Origin: Agrypnia vestita
Lineage: Eukaryota > Arthropoda > Insecta > Trichoptera > Phryganeidae
NCBI GenBank assembly: GCA_016648135.1
Contig: JADDOH010023106.1
Span: 62,001-126,000, forward strand
Direction of reading: 5' to 3'
Length of the DNA: 64,000 nt
The notes under the pieces are model-generated. The model made no database searches. It saw only the letters and a program-made list of their open reading frames with translations, and was not told the origin of the DNA. The stretch's first letter is position 1, and the number at the start of each line of letters is the position of its first letter. Position numbers and translations under genes: made by a program. This document shows positions 44,390-56,415 of the stretch, piece by piece.

Positions 44390-45016
44390 ATTTACACTAG
44401 GGATGCATCGATACGCCTTTGCCGATAGGATACCGATATTTATAAAAAGTATCGATGATATCGATACAGATACCGATGCGAACAGTGAATATTTCAAAAG
44501 TTGTGGGTTTAGATTAGAAACAGACGAAATTACTTGTATAATATTTATTTAGAATTTTTACTTTATAATGAAATTTTAAAAATTGTAATTTAACAGAACA
44601 TTACGTTTAGATTATTAAATGAGTAGCTTGTTGTTGTAGTGGTCATGACGCTCGCCTAGTGATTTGGTGGTCAGTGGTCCGATCCCATTCCAGGGCACCA
44701 GCAATTTAGTTCTATTTTGATAGCACAGGCTTAGTTTGAGAATATTAAGAATATTGATGGGACACATATTCCATGTTCGGAATTAAATTATGAAACGCGG
44801 GGATTCCCCGAGCGTAGACAAATTGGGCCGCGTTTAAACATGAACGAATTAAGCGCGAAGATGGCGCATTTACACATGGATTATCTATAGTGCGAAATTC
44901 AAAATGTATCGGTATATCGGCAAATTAATATCACCGATTCTGATAAATCGGAAATCCCACGATAATGCCGATATATCGGTATCAGTATCGGTATTGGATG
45001 CATCCCTAATTTACAG
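44390..45016. mobile_element. hAT-type non-autonomous element (44398-45008) with 8-bp target duplication
   Basis: The ends TAGGGATGCATC (44398) and GATGCATCCCTA (to 45008) are exact inverses. Flanking 8-mers ATTTACAC (44390-44397) and ATTTACAG (45009-45016) differ at one base, fitting the 8-bp duplication of hAT elements. Subterminal regions are full of CGATA/TATCGG repeats, typical transposase-binding decoration. A family 1 SINE sits inside (44622-44785), followed by GC-rich sequence (CGCGGGGATTCCCCGAGCG). No transposase frame remains. Confidence 0.82.
44622..44785 (+). repeat. tRNA-derived SINE, family 1, nested in hAT element
   Basis: GAGTAGCTTGTTGTTGTAGTGGTCATGAC-type head (A box GTAGTGGTCATGAC), B-box-like GGTCCGATCCC, then TTTTGATAGCACAGGCTTAG, AAGAATATTGATGGGACAC. 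The complete family 1 order is present. It post-dates the hAT element or was carried with it. Confidence 0.78.
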
Positions 45017-48000
45017 TATGCAAAGTACAGTTATTGTTACATTACAATACAATATTAAAGTAAAGTTATTGATTATACAAGATGATTTTAAATTAAATAA
45101 TATTAGGCAACCAGGGTAATATTCACATTAATAGGCAACACAAAAAATGAAAAAATCGCTGGCAGTTGTATACCATTACTTCGATTATTATAGCTAGACC
45201 GCATTCAAAAGAATATGCGCAAAAAATATGCAAAAAATGAACACAAAATAAGTTTTCCTAGTAAATAAGCAATCTTTTTTAAACTAAAAAATATATATTT
45301 ATTTGGAATATTATATGAAGGCTTATACGGGCTTGCCAGGTAACTTTCCCCCGCTTTCATCTTACCGGAAAAAGCCAGGGAATGGTCCTTTGATTGTGGT
45401 CGACCTATAATAGCATTTTTGTTACAATTACAACGATAAAAACATATAATTACGTCATTAATGCCACTTCTCCTCCCTCTAATTGTAACGGATCCACAAG
45501 TGATATAATGGGACATGTCGGGGTGGCACGAAAGCGTTACGGCAGTCGTTAGGGGTGGTTGCCGACTGGGCAGTGTCTGATAACGAATAAATAGCAAGTT
45601 ATGGTGTAGCCATCAAATTATATCTGTGCCGTTAAGTTATAACAGTATCTATACATTTAATATCAACAAACGAATGACCAGCGAATGTATTATTCAGCAA
45701 ACAAATATGTAACGTACTAAATTTTAAATCTTTTTCTTTTAAGTATTGGTTGTATATAAAAAATAATGTTGGAATAATGAATATACCTACCGAAAGCAAA
45801 GTGAACAGTATTAAAAGAAATATGGAATAAATGATTAAAAGTATGAATTAAATGACCTTTGAAATATCTAATGATGGTTAAATAGGTATGAGATAAGGTC
45901 CCTGATAAAAATCTCGATTACCTATGTGCGTAAGTATGGACAAGATAATTAGGAAAATCTTTTTATATATAACGTCAGATATTGCATAACAAGATCTCAA
46001 TGAAATGCAAAATATCAATAAATAAAATTATATGTTAATTATCTAACGCACCCTATTTGCGGACATTTACAAATCTTGTGCACACAACACAACGACGTCA
46101 ACCAAAAAGTGAGACAGATCCACATTATCTGGACCGCACCGAAGGAACACTCGAATCAGCCTTTTCTTCCTCTAGAGCCCTCAGTGGCGTACCCAGCGAG
46201 AATAAAAAAGAACGGGTCCGTAATAAAAATATACCACGGACCTTTCTTAATAAGGGTCCGAATCCTTGCGTCAGCTAAATATCAATAACTCCTTATATAA
46301 ATCGTAAAAACAAAACATTTCGCGCCGGAATATGACAATTCGCAATATTGTATTTTTCCGGGACACCGAGTTACATCCGTATATTATTTTCCAAATAAAG
46401 CAGAATATTTTATAGGCGCATGAAGAAAAAATGTAATAGAAATACGGCACGTTTCCTGATTACTGTGTATCTTGTCACGCTGCGCCGTACAAGAAAATAA
46501 TATATTTATGCTAGACACACGGCACTCTTATTTGTTACATTGGCGTATTAAAAATACCACTCGCTCAATCCCGCCTTCACGAAGGGTGGTATAGTAGGCA
46601 TATGCCATTTTTTCATTTACATAAAAAGAATAACTATTTTTCAAATAAGATAATTCATTTAAATTAATGCTGAAAAAGTTAATTTTATATTTGTCAAGTG
46701 AAATTTTTTTTTTGCCTGAATGTCTTAATTGAGTAATAATTGAAATTCCTGCGATATTATTCATGATTTTTATTAGTTGAAAAATGACAGGTTAGATTAT
46801 AAAACATCTAAATAGACTATATAGATTATTTTTTCTCCTTTTCTTAAATTATACCCAATACTTTTCTTATACACGTATAGTTATTTACTTTCTGGAGGCA
46901 CCATCGTTAAGATGAGTAATTTACAAAAATGTCATCGAACCAGAAAAATCAATATGAATTTTCATAACCGCATTATACTGTGTACATTTTCTGATTATTT
47001 TCTAATAATACTATAAGTACCAACGCAATGTCGACTTGAAGAATGACTTATTTTATTATTTATATTTAAAGCATTAACTGTCAGATATTTAAAAAAAAAT
47101 ATATATCAAAAATGTTATTTATGTTAGTGTGCAACCACTAAAAAAGTTAAGTTTTTATTGGTTATCATCATCATCATTATCGGCACTACAACCCTTGGTG
47201 GGTCTTGGTTATATACTAACAAAAATAAAATTTTGTTAAAATGACTTATTTCTTACCCTACAGAGTTTTTTAAAAAAATATGATTATTCACAACTAATTT
47301 GTATCTTGTGTTTAGAATTTTTAATAGAAATTTGAATTAACAATTTTTTTTCAAGCAATCATAATTATAACAGAAGATTACGATATCAACTTTCTGATGA
47401 ACAAGACTTTTGATCAGAAACGTCTCTTTTTTTCAACGTCCATTTTTCTAAATAACATGTGCCCTAATTCGTAAAATATGTCTATAAAGCATATCCCCCA
47501 GACAATAAATCAACCAAACATATTTATGAAAAGTTGTTTAAAAATGTTATTATTGAAAATAATGCTGACTTATCCGCATTCTATTTCAATCTTTAGCATA
47601 GATAATATCTGGATTACTATTTTAATGTATATATGTATGAGAGTGTAAATAGATAGTATAGTAACTTATATGCTTGCATATTTCACATAAAAATAAAAGT
47701 AATACATAATAATAATATAAGTAAATTAAAATAAAAAAGATAAGCGCTAACAGTAATGAATAAAACATAATAAATGAAATAACAATATTAAAGTATACGT
47801 ATTACCTAACTTTATTTATATCTTGCATTGCAGTAATGAATCAATATTCAGTTATTAATCAAGTATTAATTCAATGCTGCGACGCGTAATTATGTTCACT
47901 TATGATCTTCGGTGATACAGAGACACACGATAGATGTCAATATCGGTGAATAAATCGTTGTACGGCACGGCACATTTCCACTATGGGTGAGCATAATCCG

Positions 48001-49240
48001 GAGTTGGTACGAGCAACAGGAATATGGAAGAGGCATTGTGTTCTAGTAGCTCTTGCTCGGACTTTCTCTTCTTGTTTTATATAATACTTTAAAAAATATA
48101 TAATGTGCAGATAGTAAGTAAATGAAGGAAAAAATACAGCTCTGGGAAAAAAGGGTAACGTAGAAAAATAGTTATGATTTAAAAAAAGTTGTGTTTTTTG
48201 TTCGAGATCTTTGAGAGACGGGCGTTATTCTGTACTCACGTGATTCTCATCCGGCACAGCGGGTAACAATGTAGTACTTCAATATAAAAATGGAAAAATA
48301 TATATCAGAATCATTTTCCACATGAGAAATTTTCATGTTTGAAACGAAATATTAGAAGTATGCTGTTTCGCTATTTGTACAATTTACTTATCCATGATTT
48401 TATTCAATGGATGTGACTGAAACTCGACAAGCTCATCCTTTATTTTTGAAACAATGTTTTATTAGTTGTTAAAAATTGTGAATATTTTTACGTCACACAT
48501 TATTGACCTATTGAAAAATTCTGGCAACAAAACAACTATGGTCACCTTACACGCGAAAAAGGCACTTTCGCTTAACCTCACAAAGTTGTTATAATTTTTT
48601 TTAATATATAAAAACTAGTGGTTGTTTGTTTTTGAGAACTCCTCATTGCAAATCCCAGTAGAGATCTATCTATACCTGCATCATTGTAATAGTATAATCT
48701 AACTAAATTTCTTAGATTAGAAAAGTCTATGAAGTTAATTAAAATCAAAAAACCTATTAGAACTAAATTGGAATGTAATTAGTCTCAGTTTAATGGAATG
48801 TAATTCATCTCACTTTTTTTGCAAATATTTAAGAATCAAATCTGTAAAATAAATTAAATGCCAAGGATCTATGAATTTCTATTGCTCATTTTTGAGAGGA
48901 AAGAACAGACAGATTTATAAATATATAAACAAAAATTATATTCACATTTATATCGATGCTACTAATAATATACTTTTAAATATAAATATACTTTTCGTAG
49001 GTTAAGTTCAAAATATATGAAAAGTAAGTTTGATGTATGATCGTGTTATGTTGTTTAATGTATATTTTCGTTTTTAAATTTCTTTACTTTGTGCCAGATG
49101 TGAAAATGTGATTCTATTTATAGTTATTTATATTGATTTATGTTGACATGTTTTTGGAATATTTGTGTTTATTTTGCTATGTTGATTTATGTTTTAAACT
49201 AGATGTAAAAATATTTTCTTTTTACAACTAAATAAAGAAA
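45017..49240. other. Mostly AT-rich DNA; unique segments near 45.3-45.6, 46.0-46.5 and 47.9-48.25 kb
   Basis: A 130-codon minus frame (45205-45597) and overlapping frames at 46057-46288 lie in more balanced segments but show no recognisable domain. A short repeat (inverse of 38622-38690) is at 47163-47212. The remainder is AT-rich without features. Confidence 0.45.
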
Positions 49241-49244
49241 AGTG

Positions 49245-49490
49245 GTGGGGGGAAATATCTACTATGTTACCCGTCGGGTCCTAAAGAATAAGTTTCCAAA
49301 TTTTGAGTCCGATCGGTTGAATGGTACAGATTTGCATTGTTAACAAATTAGGGGAGGGGAAGGGGTAAAAATGGTGGGAGGAAATGTTGCTTTTGTTTCC
49401 CGCCGGGTCCAAAAGAATAAGTTTCCAAAATTTGAGTCGAATCGGACAAACGGTATAGATTTGTATAGAGAACAGACAGGCAGACATAGA
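49245..49490 (-). repeat. Two units of the ~130-bp repeat, minus orientation
   Basis: AAGAATAAGTTTCCAAA and TTTTGAGTCCGATCGG at about 49283-49316 recur 130 bases later with ACCCGTCGGGTCC/CGCCGGGTCC before each. This is the inverse of the array at 405-1100 and keeps its period. A Harbinger derivative is inserted at its right edge. Confidence 0.85.
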
Positions 49491-49496
49491 GTTTTA

Positions 49497-50256
49497 AGCC
49501 ATGTATTCACTAGGGGACAAATTGTCCCTCAACAGCACGCGCGGCATAGAGTCTACGTGGCGTTGCAACGTCGTGCACTGTTCCGCGACGTCGCGCACAA
49601 CATAGCGCGGTATTTCTACGTGCCGTGGCAACGTTGCCTTGCGCACGGTACCCAAGCGAGCTCACTGCAACATTACGCGGAGCGTCAGTACCACGTTGTA
49701 TGTTTACAAGTGAATACGCATGCGCTGTATCTGTCAAGGTGACAATGTGGGGAAACGAAATTGTTCTTGAACTTATCGAGCTGTATCGATCGAAGATAGC
49801 ATAGAATGTCCGTCCTTCTTTCTCTTTGCAGTAAATAATTTCGCATTCTCCTCTTTTTCCTCCTCTTACGTTTCGATAAACTCATTAACATAAACAGATA
49901 CGCAGTTGTCATCATAACCTCATAGGGCGGCATTTCCGTGACGTGTGGAAAACAATAATTATTTGCAAAAAGGACCTTGTTTTTAATAATATTCAATTTA
50001 CTACAGTAAAACCTCGTTAATTTGAAATTGCGACCCAAAAAAACATTTCGAATTGCGCGGAAACCCGTTTTCGCCAAATGAGATACTGCAACTGTCATCA
50101 TAACCTCATCGGATGACATTTCCGCGACAAGATATGCGAGTCCCGGTGTGTATACGTCAAATGAACGCGTCATTGTCCCCGAAACATGAGCGTAGATGTT
50201 GATGCGACATGCCGAGCGGAATGTTTCGCTATTTGTCCCCTAGTGAATACATGGCT
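49497..50256. mobile_element. PIF/Harbinger derivative, 760 bp, TTA target duplication
   Basis: The left end AGCCATGTATTCACTAGGGG... and the right end are exact inverses over 26 bases (through GACAAAT). They are flanked by TTA at 49494-49496 and 50257-50259, the 3-bp duplication characteristic of PIF/Harbinger. Near the left end a plus-strand start reads like the beginning of a MADF-domain protein; the minus strand across 49.75-49.9 kb reads a basic KRKRRKKRRM stretch followed by LLQRERR, which may be the start of the transposase. That is the convergent two-gene layout of Harbinger elements, reduced by deletion. The CpG-rich left part (GCGCGG, GTCGCGCAC) fits subterminal repeats. Confidence 0.85.
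49745..49804 (+). pseudogene. MADF-domain protein start (20 codons)
   Basis: Translation MWGNEIVLELIELYRSKIA then stop. The pattern W-N-E-x-V-L-E-L-I-E-L-Y-R is the start of MADF DNA-binding domains, which in Harbinger elements occur in the accessory protein. The frame stops after 19 residues, so only the domain's first helix survives. Confidence 0.65.
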
Positions 50257-50454
50257 TTATAGGTATAGATATCGCGATACGAAATTTTTTAATTTTTTTT
50301 TTGATATTGCTGCTTTTGATTTTCTACTCAACATAAAACGAATTAAAAATGATAGTTATTTCACTATATTACACTGTTCCGTAATTACCAAAGCTACAAA
50401 ATAATTATATTTTAATAGCGTTTTCTTTAGGTTTTGTTAGGTCCAGCTTCACTA

Positions 50455-51090
50455 CCATGATTTTTTTGTTGTAGCCGAGCCTCGGGATCGAGGATTCCCA
50501 CGCCATTCTGACTTAGTTAATGCTGCGCCTCTCATGAGCTTTGCGATGGAAAAATAGCCCTATTCGAGAGGCGCACTCTCTCCCGTATACTTCACAAAGG
50601 ATGCGGTCAGGTTGCGTTGATCAGTCCCGTTGACGCATGGTTGCGGCTCGCTGTACATTTTTTACTCGTCTGGCCGCCGTAACACCATCAGCCCGAAAGA
50701 GAGCCCAGCAGAGAAAAAACTCTCCTCCAGTTTACACGATCTTGTACTAGTTGCTCCATATAGGGTCAGCGATTCTCAGAGACAGTCTTTATACTTTTTC
50801 TTCTGTCCTTCGGCCTTTCGCCTGCCCACCCATATAAGACCCTCTACGGAAGTCTGTGATCGCCCATGCGTAACACATGTCCCGTCCATCTCAATCTCGC
50901 TTCCACAATCATGTCCTCAATTGGCCGACATTTAGAGCGACTCAAAACAGTAACGTTAGATATGTGGTCGCTCCAGAGGATGTAGAATGCGGCGAAGGAA
51001 TCGTTGGTGGAACATTTTCAGACTCTTAACGTGTCTTCTGTAGGATACCCAAGACTCCATTCCATACAGTAGTATAAGAAGCACAATATC
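50455..51090 (-). pseudogene. Decayed LINE C-terminal region
   Basis: The minus strand contains IEDMIVEARLRWTGHVLRM followed by DHRLP and KKKYKDCLWESL, the pattern RLRWxGHVxRMxDxRLP...RYKDxLKxxL found at the C-terminus of several arthropod LINE clades, and near the 3' end a serine/cysteine-rich tail. Different details (RWTGHVLRMGDHRLP) separate it from the LINE family at 23.5 kb. Stops and shifts are present. A 101-codon plus frame over the same place is its shadow. Confidence 0.7.
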
Positions 51091-52474
51091 TGTGTTTGCT
51101 GGGAAACACTTCTGCTATTGAATGCTCTATATCATACGATACAATACATGCAACAGACTTATATAGATTTATAGACAGTTATTTGTAGATAAATAACAAT
51201 TTATTTAATTTCTTGCTTCTTCTCATTCTTTAAGTCTTAAAAAATGCTAAGATTATTTACTAAAACTATTATTCATAACAGTTTATTGGAGCTGATCTTA
51301 TGCAGTACAAGAACGTCAAATATGTAAAATTTACGAACAAAAAAAATGTTAAATTCATTGCTTCAAGAATTCGGATGTGTCATTTAGAATATGTAAAACG
51401 AGAAAGTTAATGTGGTCGGGAGAGAAAATAGAAACGACAAAGAAAGGCCAAGAAAGACGCGAGGAAAAGAAAAAATATATTGTAATTCCTTGTGGAAACC
51501 TTCTCGGTAGAGCTGTTAGCCTTAACATTACTTTTCTTTAACTGTTGGCGCATTCGGCTCGGCTTTTCAGAGTTTTAAGAACATCTTGGATTAATATTTA
51601 TTATGTATTTAATTACGTACTAATTTTATATTGGAAGCGGTAACTTTGCGCTTAGACATCTTTAACAAAAAAACTTCTTTAATTCATGATTTTTTTTAAA
51701 ACTACTCTGAAGAGAGATCTAGAGTCTGAAACCGATTCACATCTATATATTTTATCTTAATAAAATATCTAAATCGAAATAAAATCTAATTAAATAGATT
51801 AAAAGCTAAATATTATTGAATTTGGCAGTTTAAATATTGCATATTGCAATATTTAAACCGACAAATATGTATAATATGAATAGACCACTTATTAAGGTAG
51901 AGATAGCTTTTAATGGTATAGACTCGAGATATATTTAAAACGCTGTGAAATATTTTACACAGACTGATGAAAGATTGCATATTTATATTCGACATTAAAA
52001 TCTCTGTCTCCTAGAATGAATACTGCGTGTATTTGAGCCTATGCTTTGGTATGGCATGCAAGATTAACGTGTCATCTCGCTCAAGGCACTTAAAAATTGT
52101 GACAATTACAATGATTGAACATATAAAATGGAACACAAATAAATAAAAATTAAAAGAATAAAATAAGAATAAATAAAAAAAGGTAAGATATAATTTCTAT
52201 TTCGTTTCATGTTAAACAAATAATCAAATTTAGAAGAACACTTGTTAGATTAAATGAAAACAAAAAATGGGAATTCCCGTCGAGAGGGAAACGAAACATA
52301 AAGCCAGTTTCGCTTTATATATATTTTGTGTCTACTCCCCCGTTTGTGGTGAAGATATCTCACCGAGAGGCGTGGTGAATCTTAAACCCAAATACTAAAA
52401 CATACCCTGCATAATTTAAATAGGGTTAGGGTGAAAAATATTTAAGTAAATAAATAAAGGTATTTGTAAAATGA
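51091..52474. other. AT-rich DNA, no gene seen
   Basis: No feature recognised. A TTTAAATATTGCATATTGCAATATTTAAA palindrome (about 51830-51858) is present. Confidence 0.5.
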
Positions 52475-53223
52475 TGTTTATAATAAATATACATTGAAAC
52501 GGAGTGGTTTGTTTCAAGTTATGTATGCAAGTGACTTGGACGTGGAAATAACTTAAAAAGCTTCTTTTTTACAACAATTTATTTACAGTCTAAAATACGA
52601 GGAAAATACAGAAATACTAACAGTAGAAACATACAGGAACACGCAGAAATATAAACATTCGAAGTATAAAAGAACACACAGAATATAAAATAAAATTAGT
52701 ACAAGCACTTAGGTCTCTGGCGTAGTCACAAAACAATATTACGGTGGAATTCTTGATCTCACTTCACAGATTCGCCGAAGGCTCTTGCTGGAAAAAACTC
52801 GACAGCAAGAGCGATGGCAAAGAGACTTCTTGGAGACACTCGACGAGACTCGAGTTTCACATAAGCTCGACTTGGTACGGCCCGGCAGGAGAACACCCGA
52901 CTACGGCGGCCGTTTCCTAGGTTCGCCAGGAATTTCTCCCGGACACCTCCTAGTAAGGCGAGGACTGTTAGAGCCTTTCGAACAGTATATCCTGGCCGGG
53001 ATTATAAGCGCACGGCTTTTATATATTTTCGGCGTTGGTAGGAATGGATTAGAGAACAACCGTTTCTAGGCGGAGCTCCCGGCAGTCAAATTCATTGGAA
53101 ATATGCAACTTTGAGAAGCCTGGCAATTTTACAGTGCGGCTGGGTTTAATAGCTTCTGAGAAATAGACACAGGTGCGGGATTTTTGTTTACATCCCTCAG
53201 ATGCGCGTATCAACAATATAACA
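52475..53223 (-). mobile_element. Probable solo LTR
   Basis: On the minus strand the block begins TGTTATATTG and ends ...TATAAACA (short inverted ends TGTTATA/TATAAACA). It holds a TATA-like ATATATAAAAGCCGTGCGC about 190 bases in and AATAAA-type signals in the AT-rich last third. A GC-rich U3/R followed by an AT-rich U5 fits an LTR. Ends resemble those of the 60.7-kb LTR. The target duplication is not clear, so the boundaries may be off by tens of bases. A 94-codon plus frame (52785-53069) is opposite to this and not believed. Confidence 0.5.
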
Positions 53224-53935
53224 TTTTAGCCCACATTTTCCCTGTATTGATAATGAACGACATTATCTCCACATCCAGTTGCTGCCTTATCTATTTTTTT
53301 GTTTTTTTGCTGTTGATCCAGTTAACTGAATGTCGACCCTCGTTAGACTATTAGAGAAATCTAAAATATAAGTATAACAGCATGTTAAATGGATAATTAA
53401 TGTATTTTTATTATTTTTTTTATCTGAAATAGCATTATAGAAGATCTGTAACAGTAATATTAGTGATGTCTCGAATCTTCGAAGTAGAAAGTCATATGGA
53501 TACCTTTTTTTGAGTCTTGATAATAGAGTCAAGATGATATACTCCTCATGTACTTAAGAACACGTGTTCTCCGTGTACATGTTCTCCACACATACGTATC
53601 GACTGGCAAAATAAGTACATTAGAAATGACTTTTTCCTTATATAGCATTAACGATTTGATGACAGAACATAGGTACAAAATAAATAAGTGACAATAAAAG
53701 TATGGTTATCTAATCTCTAGGTTTATCAAAAAATGATTACCCAACCTAGCTTATAAATACTCAAATGCAGTGAGTAAGATCAACATCAGAGGAACAAAGT
53801 CGTATTTATCACAATGAGTAACACGGACCTCGTTGTCCCAGGAGGCGTAGTTTTCTGTATCACAGATCGACAGATCTTATAAAAGAACAAGAAGAAGAAG
53901 AAGAAAAAGAGTAAATATACATATATTTGAAGTCT
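53224..53935. other. AT-rich DNA, no gene seen
   Basis: No feature recognised apart from an AAGAAGAAGAAG purine stretch near 53890. Confidence 0.5.
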
Positions 53936-54291
53936 CTATAAAAATACAGCACTTCTGACTATTTGGCCCGAAAATATTTTATGTGTCTTGATTTTGTGAT
54001 TTGGTCCCCTTAGCCGCAACGGGCCGCAATAATATGATACGGTGCCGTACACTAACGGAATTGTCACAGAGTAAGCGAGCCGGTAACGTTGTTCCCGTTG
54101 TCTTGTTTCTGGATGATATACCCCGCGCAATGGTCGGAGACAGCGTAATTTGTATTCCCGAAAAGACGCTATCCCGAAAGCCAGTCCGAACAGTTGGAGA
54201 TTACGAGGAATCCAGAGCCAAAAGAATCTCGTCGCGTTTTTTAAAACGTTATCACGGCTGTTGTCCGCGAGACAAAGCATTTAAAATATAA
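53936..54291. other. Unique segment open on both strands
   Basis: A 114-codon minus frame (53936-54280) and a 96-codon plus frame (54001-54291) overlap in a segment of balanced composition with many CG dinucleotides. Neither product has a domain I recognise. A conserved non-coding element or a lone exon are possible readings. Confidence 0.35.
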
Positions 54292-55187
54292 AAAGATATA
54301 ACGCTACTGAAAAACCAAGAAAACCTGACGATCTCGATAAATTTCGCCGTGAAAAACTAAAAGAGATCTAAATTTATATCTGAAATACGAATAATTAAAA
54401 TTTAAAGCCATTAAATGTTTGTATATGAATTTATGCCAATGATAGGGAAAACCCAGTTTTAATAATTATGTTACACAGGTCTATAGTTTAAAAATACTAC
54501 TAATTATATAATGTTGAGATGTTTAAATGCATTTTAGGTAGGTAGGTAGGTACACGGCTCTAAAATAAATGCAGTATTTTAAGATAGGACATACCTATGT
54601 AGTCTCTAATTCAGCCTTGAATAGTTGAATTGTTACTAGGTGTTTACGTATTTATATTTAATGTTGTTGCTTTATATACTGCAAGTTTGAAGTCTCACCA
54701 CCAGGCTTTACCGACAGCACTTGACGGATATTTGTAATTTTACTATGAAAAATGAATTTAAAGATGAATGCAAAGAATTTCATCCGATTTATAATAAATA
54801 TGAAAATGTGCACCATCACACATTTTTTTTGTTGTTATTTGTTAGACCTTTTAAAATAAAAAGGACTGATTTAAAAACAGAAATATAAATGTTGGATTTA
54901 GTTGCAGCTTTCTTAATAGTATTAGCTGCGCCCCTGAGGCGTCAAAGACTCGAAATATTTTCTTAAAGAGAAGTCATTAAATTTTCTTTTCCCGGGAGCA
55001 ACTTCTTAAGAACTACAGAATAACAATTATTTTTTTAGACGCAAAGAATAATTTGATAAAACTAATGACGTATACGACATTATCGCAAACGTTGACCCGT
55101 ACTGAAATAAATCATTGTACACATTTTATTTGTCAGGCATCACGCTTTGCGCTAAGTCACAATATGGAACAAGCATCAAAGTCACGT
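54292..55187. other. AT-rich DNA with a (TAGG)n microsatellite
   Basis: A run of TAGG units lies at about 54537-54552. No other feature. Confidence 0.55.
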
Positions 55188-55240
55188 CACTGTCGTGCCT
55201 TTTAATCACAAATGGTGATTAAAAGACACGACAGGCAGTG
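55188..55240. repeat. Hairpin with ~20-bp stem
   Basis: CACTGTCGTGCCTTTTAATC and its near inverse GATTAAAAGACACGACAGGCAGTG surround CACAAATGGT. One mismatch (C versus A) and a few extra bases near the outer end separate the arms. Confidence 0.65.
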
Positions 55241-55500
55241 AGTACACTCAGTAGGGAAGATTTTCCTCACCTGATGTCAAACTCATTTGAGGAATTCCTA
55301 GAGCGAGGTGAAGTTAGCCGCACGTCCCCTCGGCGGTGAAGAGAGGGAGTGGGGGTGGCGGGCGGCAGGTGGAACAACTCGCTCCCCGCAACTCCGCCTG
55401 TGTTGTTCTGCGGTCGTGTGGAGCCGCCAGGAATCCCAAAGATCGAACCCAAATACTGCGGTTTGAATTGGCAATGCCGAACTTCAATCAGTTAACGTAA
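55241..55500. other. GC-rich unique segment
   Basis: GTCCCCTCGGCGGTGAAGAG and GTGGCGGGCGGCAGGTGGAA lie in a block of balanced-to-high GC. A 61-codon minus frame gives no recognisable protein. Candidate regulatory or conserved DNA. Confidence 0.35.
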
Positions 55501-55689
55501 GCGCTCTGTTATGATGTTATGAAGGGTGACCTTAAACTCAACTTCTGTTGGTTTTCATTTTCTGATTCGGATACCTATTTAGGAAACAGGAATCAAAATG
55601 AAAGGAGTTACAATGTATGTATGGGTGGTAAAAGTATGGCGAAGTAATGAGTGAAAAAAATAAAATAAATAAATCCTTGTTGGTAAGAT

Positions 55690-56040
55690 CTAGTGGTCAA
55701 GTAGTCAGAGGTCCTTGTCTTGGAATCAAATTATTTTTACTTTCATACCACATGGCCTTTTTGTTGGAATCACCATTTGTGATTGAATGGAACCTTGTGT
55801 TGTGTCAAAATTTCAAAGCAATCTTTGAAGAAATTTAGGAGATTTGAGATTTTGGCCAATCATTTACATTTTTATTTATATAAATAAATAGTAGGTATAT
55901 AAAAACAAAGTAATGATACAAAAAGATCCTCGTGTTCGAATGCAACGTTGTGCCAAAATTTCAAAGCAATCGGTGAAGAGCTTTCAGAAGTTAGCAATTT
56001 TGTACAAACGAACATTTACATTTTTATTTTTATAGATTAA
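55690..56040 (+). repeat. Two diverged copies of a ~150-bp dispersed repeat
   Basis: TGTGTCAAAATTTCAAAGCA (about 55801) and TGTGCCAAAATTTCAAAGCA (about 55951) are followed by ATC..TGAAGA and, further on, ATTTACATTTTTATTT in both. Spacing is 150 bases. The sequence style is that of a high-copy insect repeat. Confidence 0.65.
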
Positions 56041-56415
56041 CTTAAATAAGTGGATAGTATACCAGTTGTTCATGGGGTGAGATATCAAACTGTTTTGTAA
56101 ATTTTTTATAACATTATTTTTTACTCAACTTGTGCTATTGCTTTCTCCTTTTTAGTATTATTTTATTTTTATTTTTATTATAATATGGTTTCTTCAAGTT
56201 TTTGCTAAATATTTCCTTTTTACTTTATATTGTATGTATCGTTCAGTATTGTGCCACTGCTATGTATTTGTTTTCTACTTTATATTATTATATTTTTTTG
56301 TTTTTATTTCATGGGCAATCACTATTCATTCAGTTAATATACACTTTACTTTATTGTTTGTAAAAGCCCCGAAGGGCGTAGATTAGTAAATAAATTTAAA
56401 ATACATATACTGAGA
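56041..56415 (+). repeat. Likely LINE 3' end with A-rich tail
   Basis: T-rich sequence followed by TTGTAAAAGCCCCGAAGGGC, GTAGATTAGTAAATAAATTT and A-rich DNA. The small GCCCCGAAGGGC stem next to a TAAATAAAT tail looks like the 3' end of a non-LTR retrotransposon. No coding part is present. Confidence 0.4.

Noticed and set aside
45205..45597. 130-codon minus frame as a possible gene
   Set aside because: No recognisable domain, a low-complexity AT-driven C-terminal half, and no supporting splice or promoter pattern.
47394..47430. CTGATGA ... GAAACGTC resembling another hammerhead
   Set aside because: Stem II does not form a convincing helix and no stem I complementarity is visible, so it is either a fully decayed copy or chance.
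49685..50173. 162-codon minus frame, the longest in the window
   Set aside because: It lies inside a Harbinger derivative; only a short basic stretch looks transposase-like, and the rest has no domain. I do not call it an intact gene.
52785..53069. 94-codon plus frame as a gene
   Set aside because: It runs antisense through a probable LTR whose TATA-like and AATAAA-type signals are on the minus strand.
54537..54552. TAGG repeats as interstitial insect telomere (TTAGG)
   Set aside because: The unit is four bases (TAGG), not five, and only about four copies exist.
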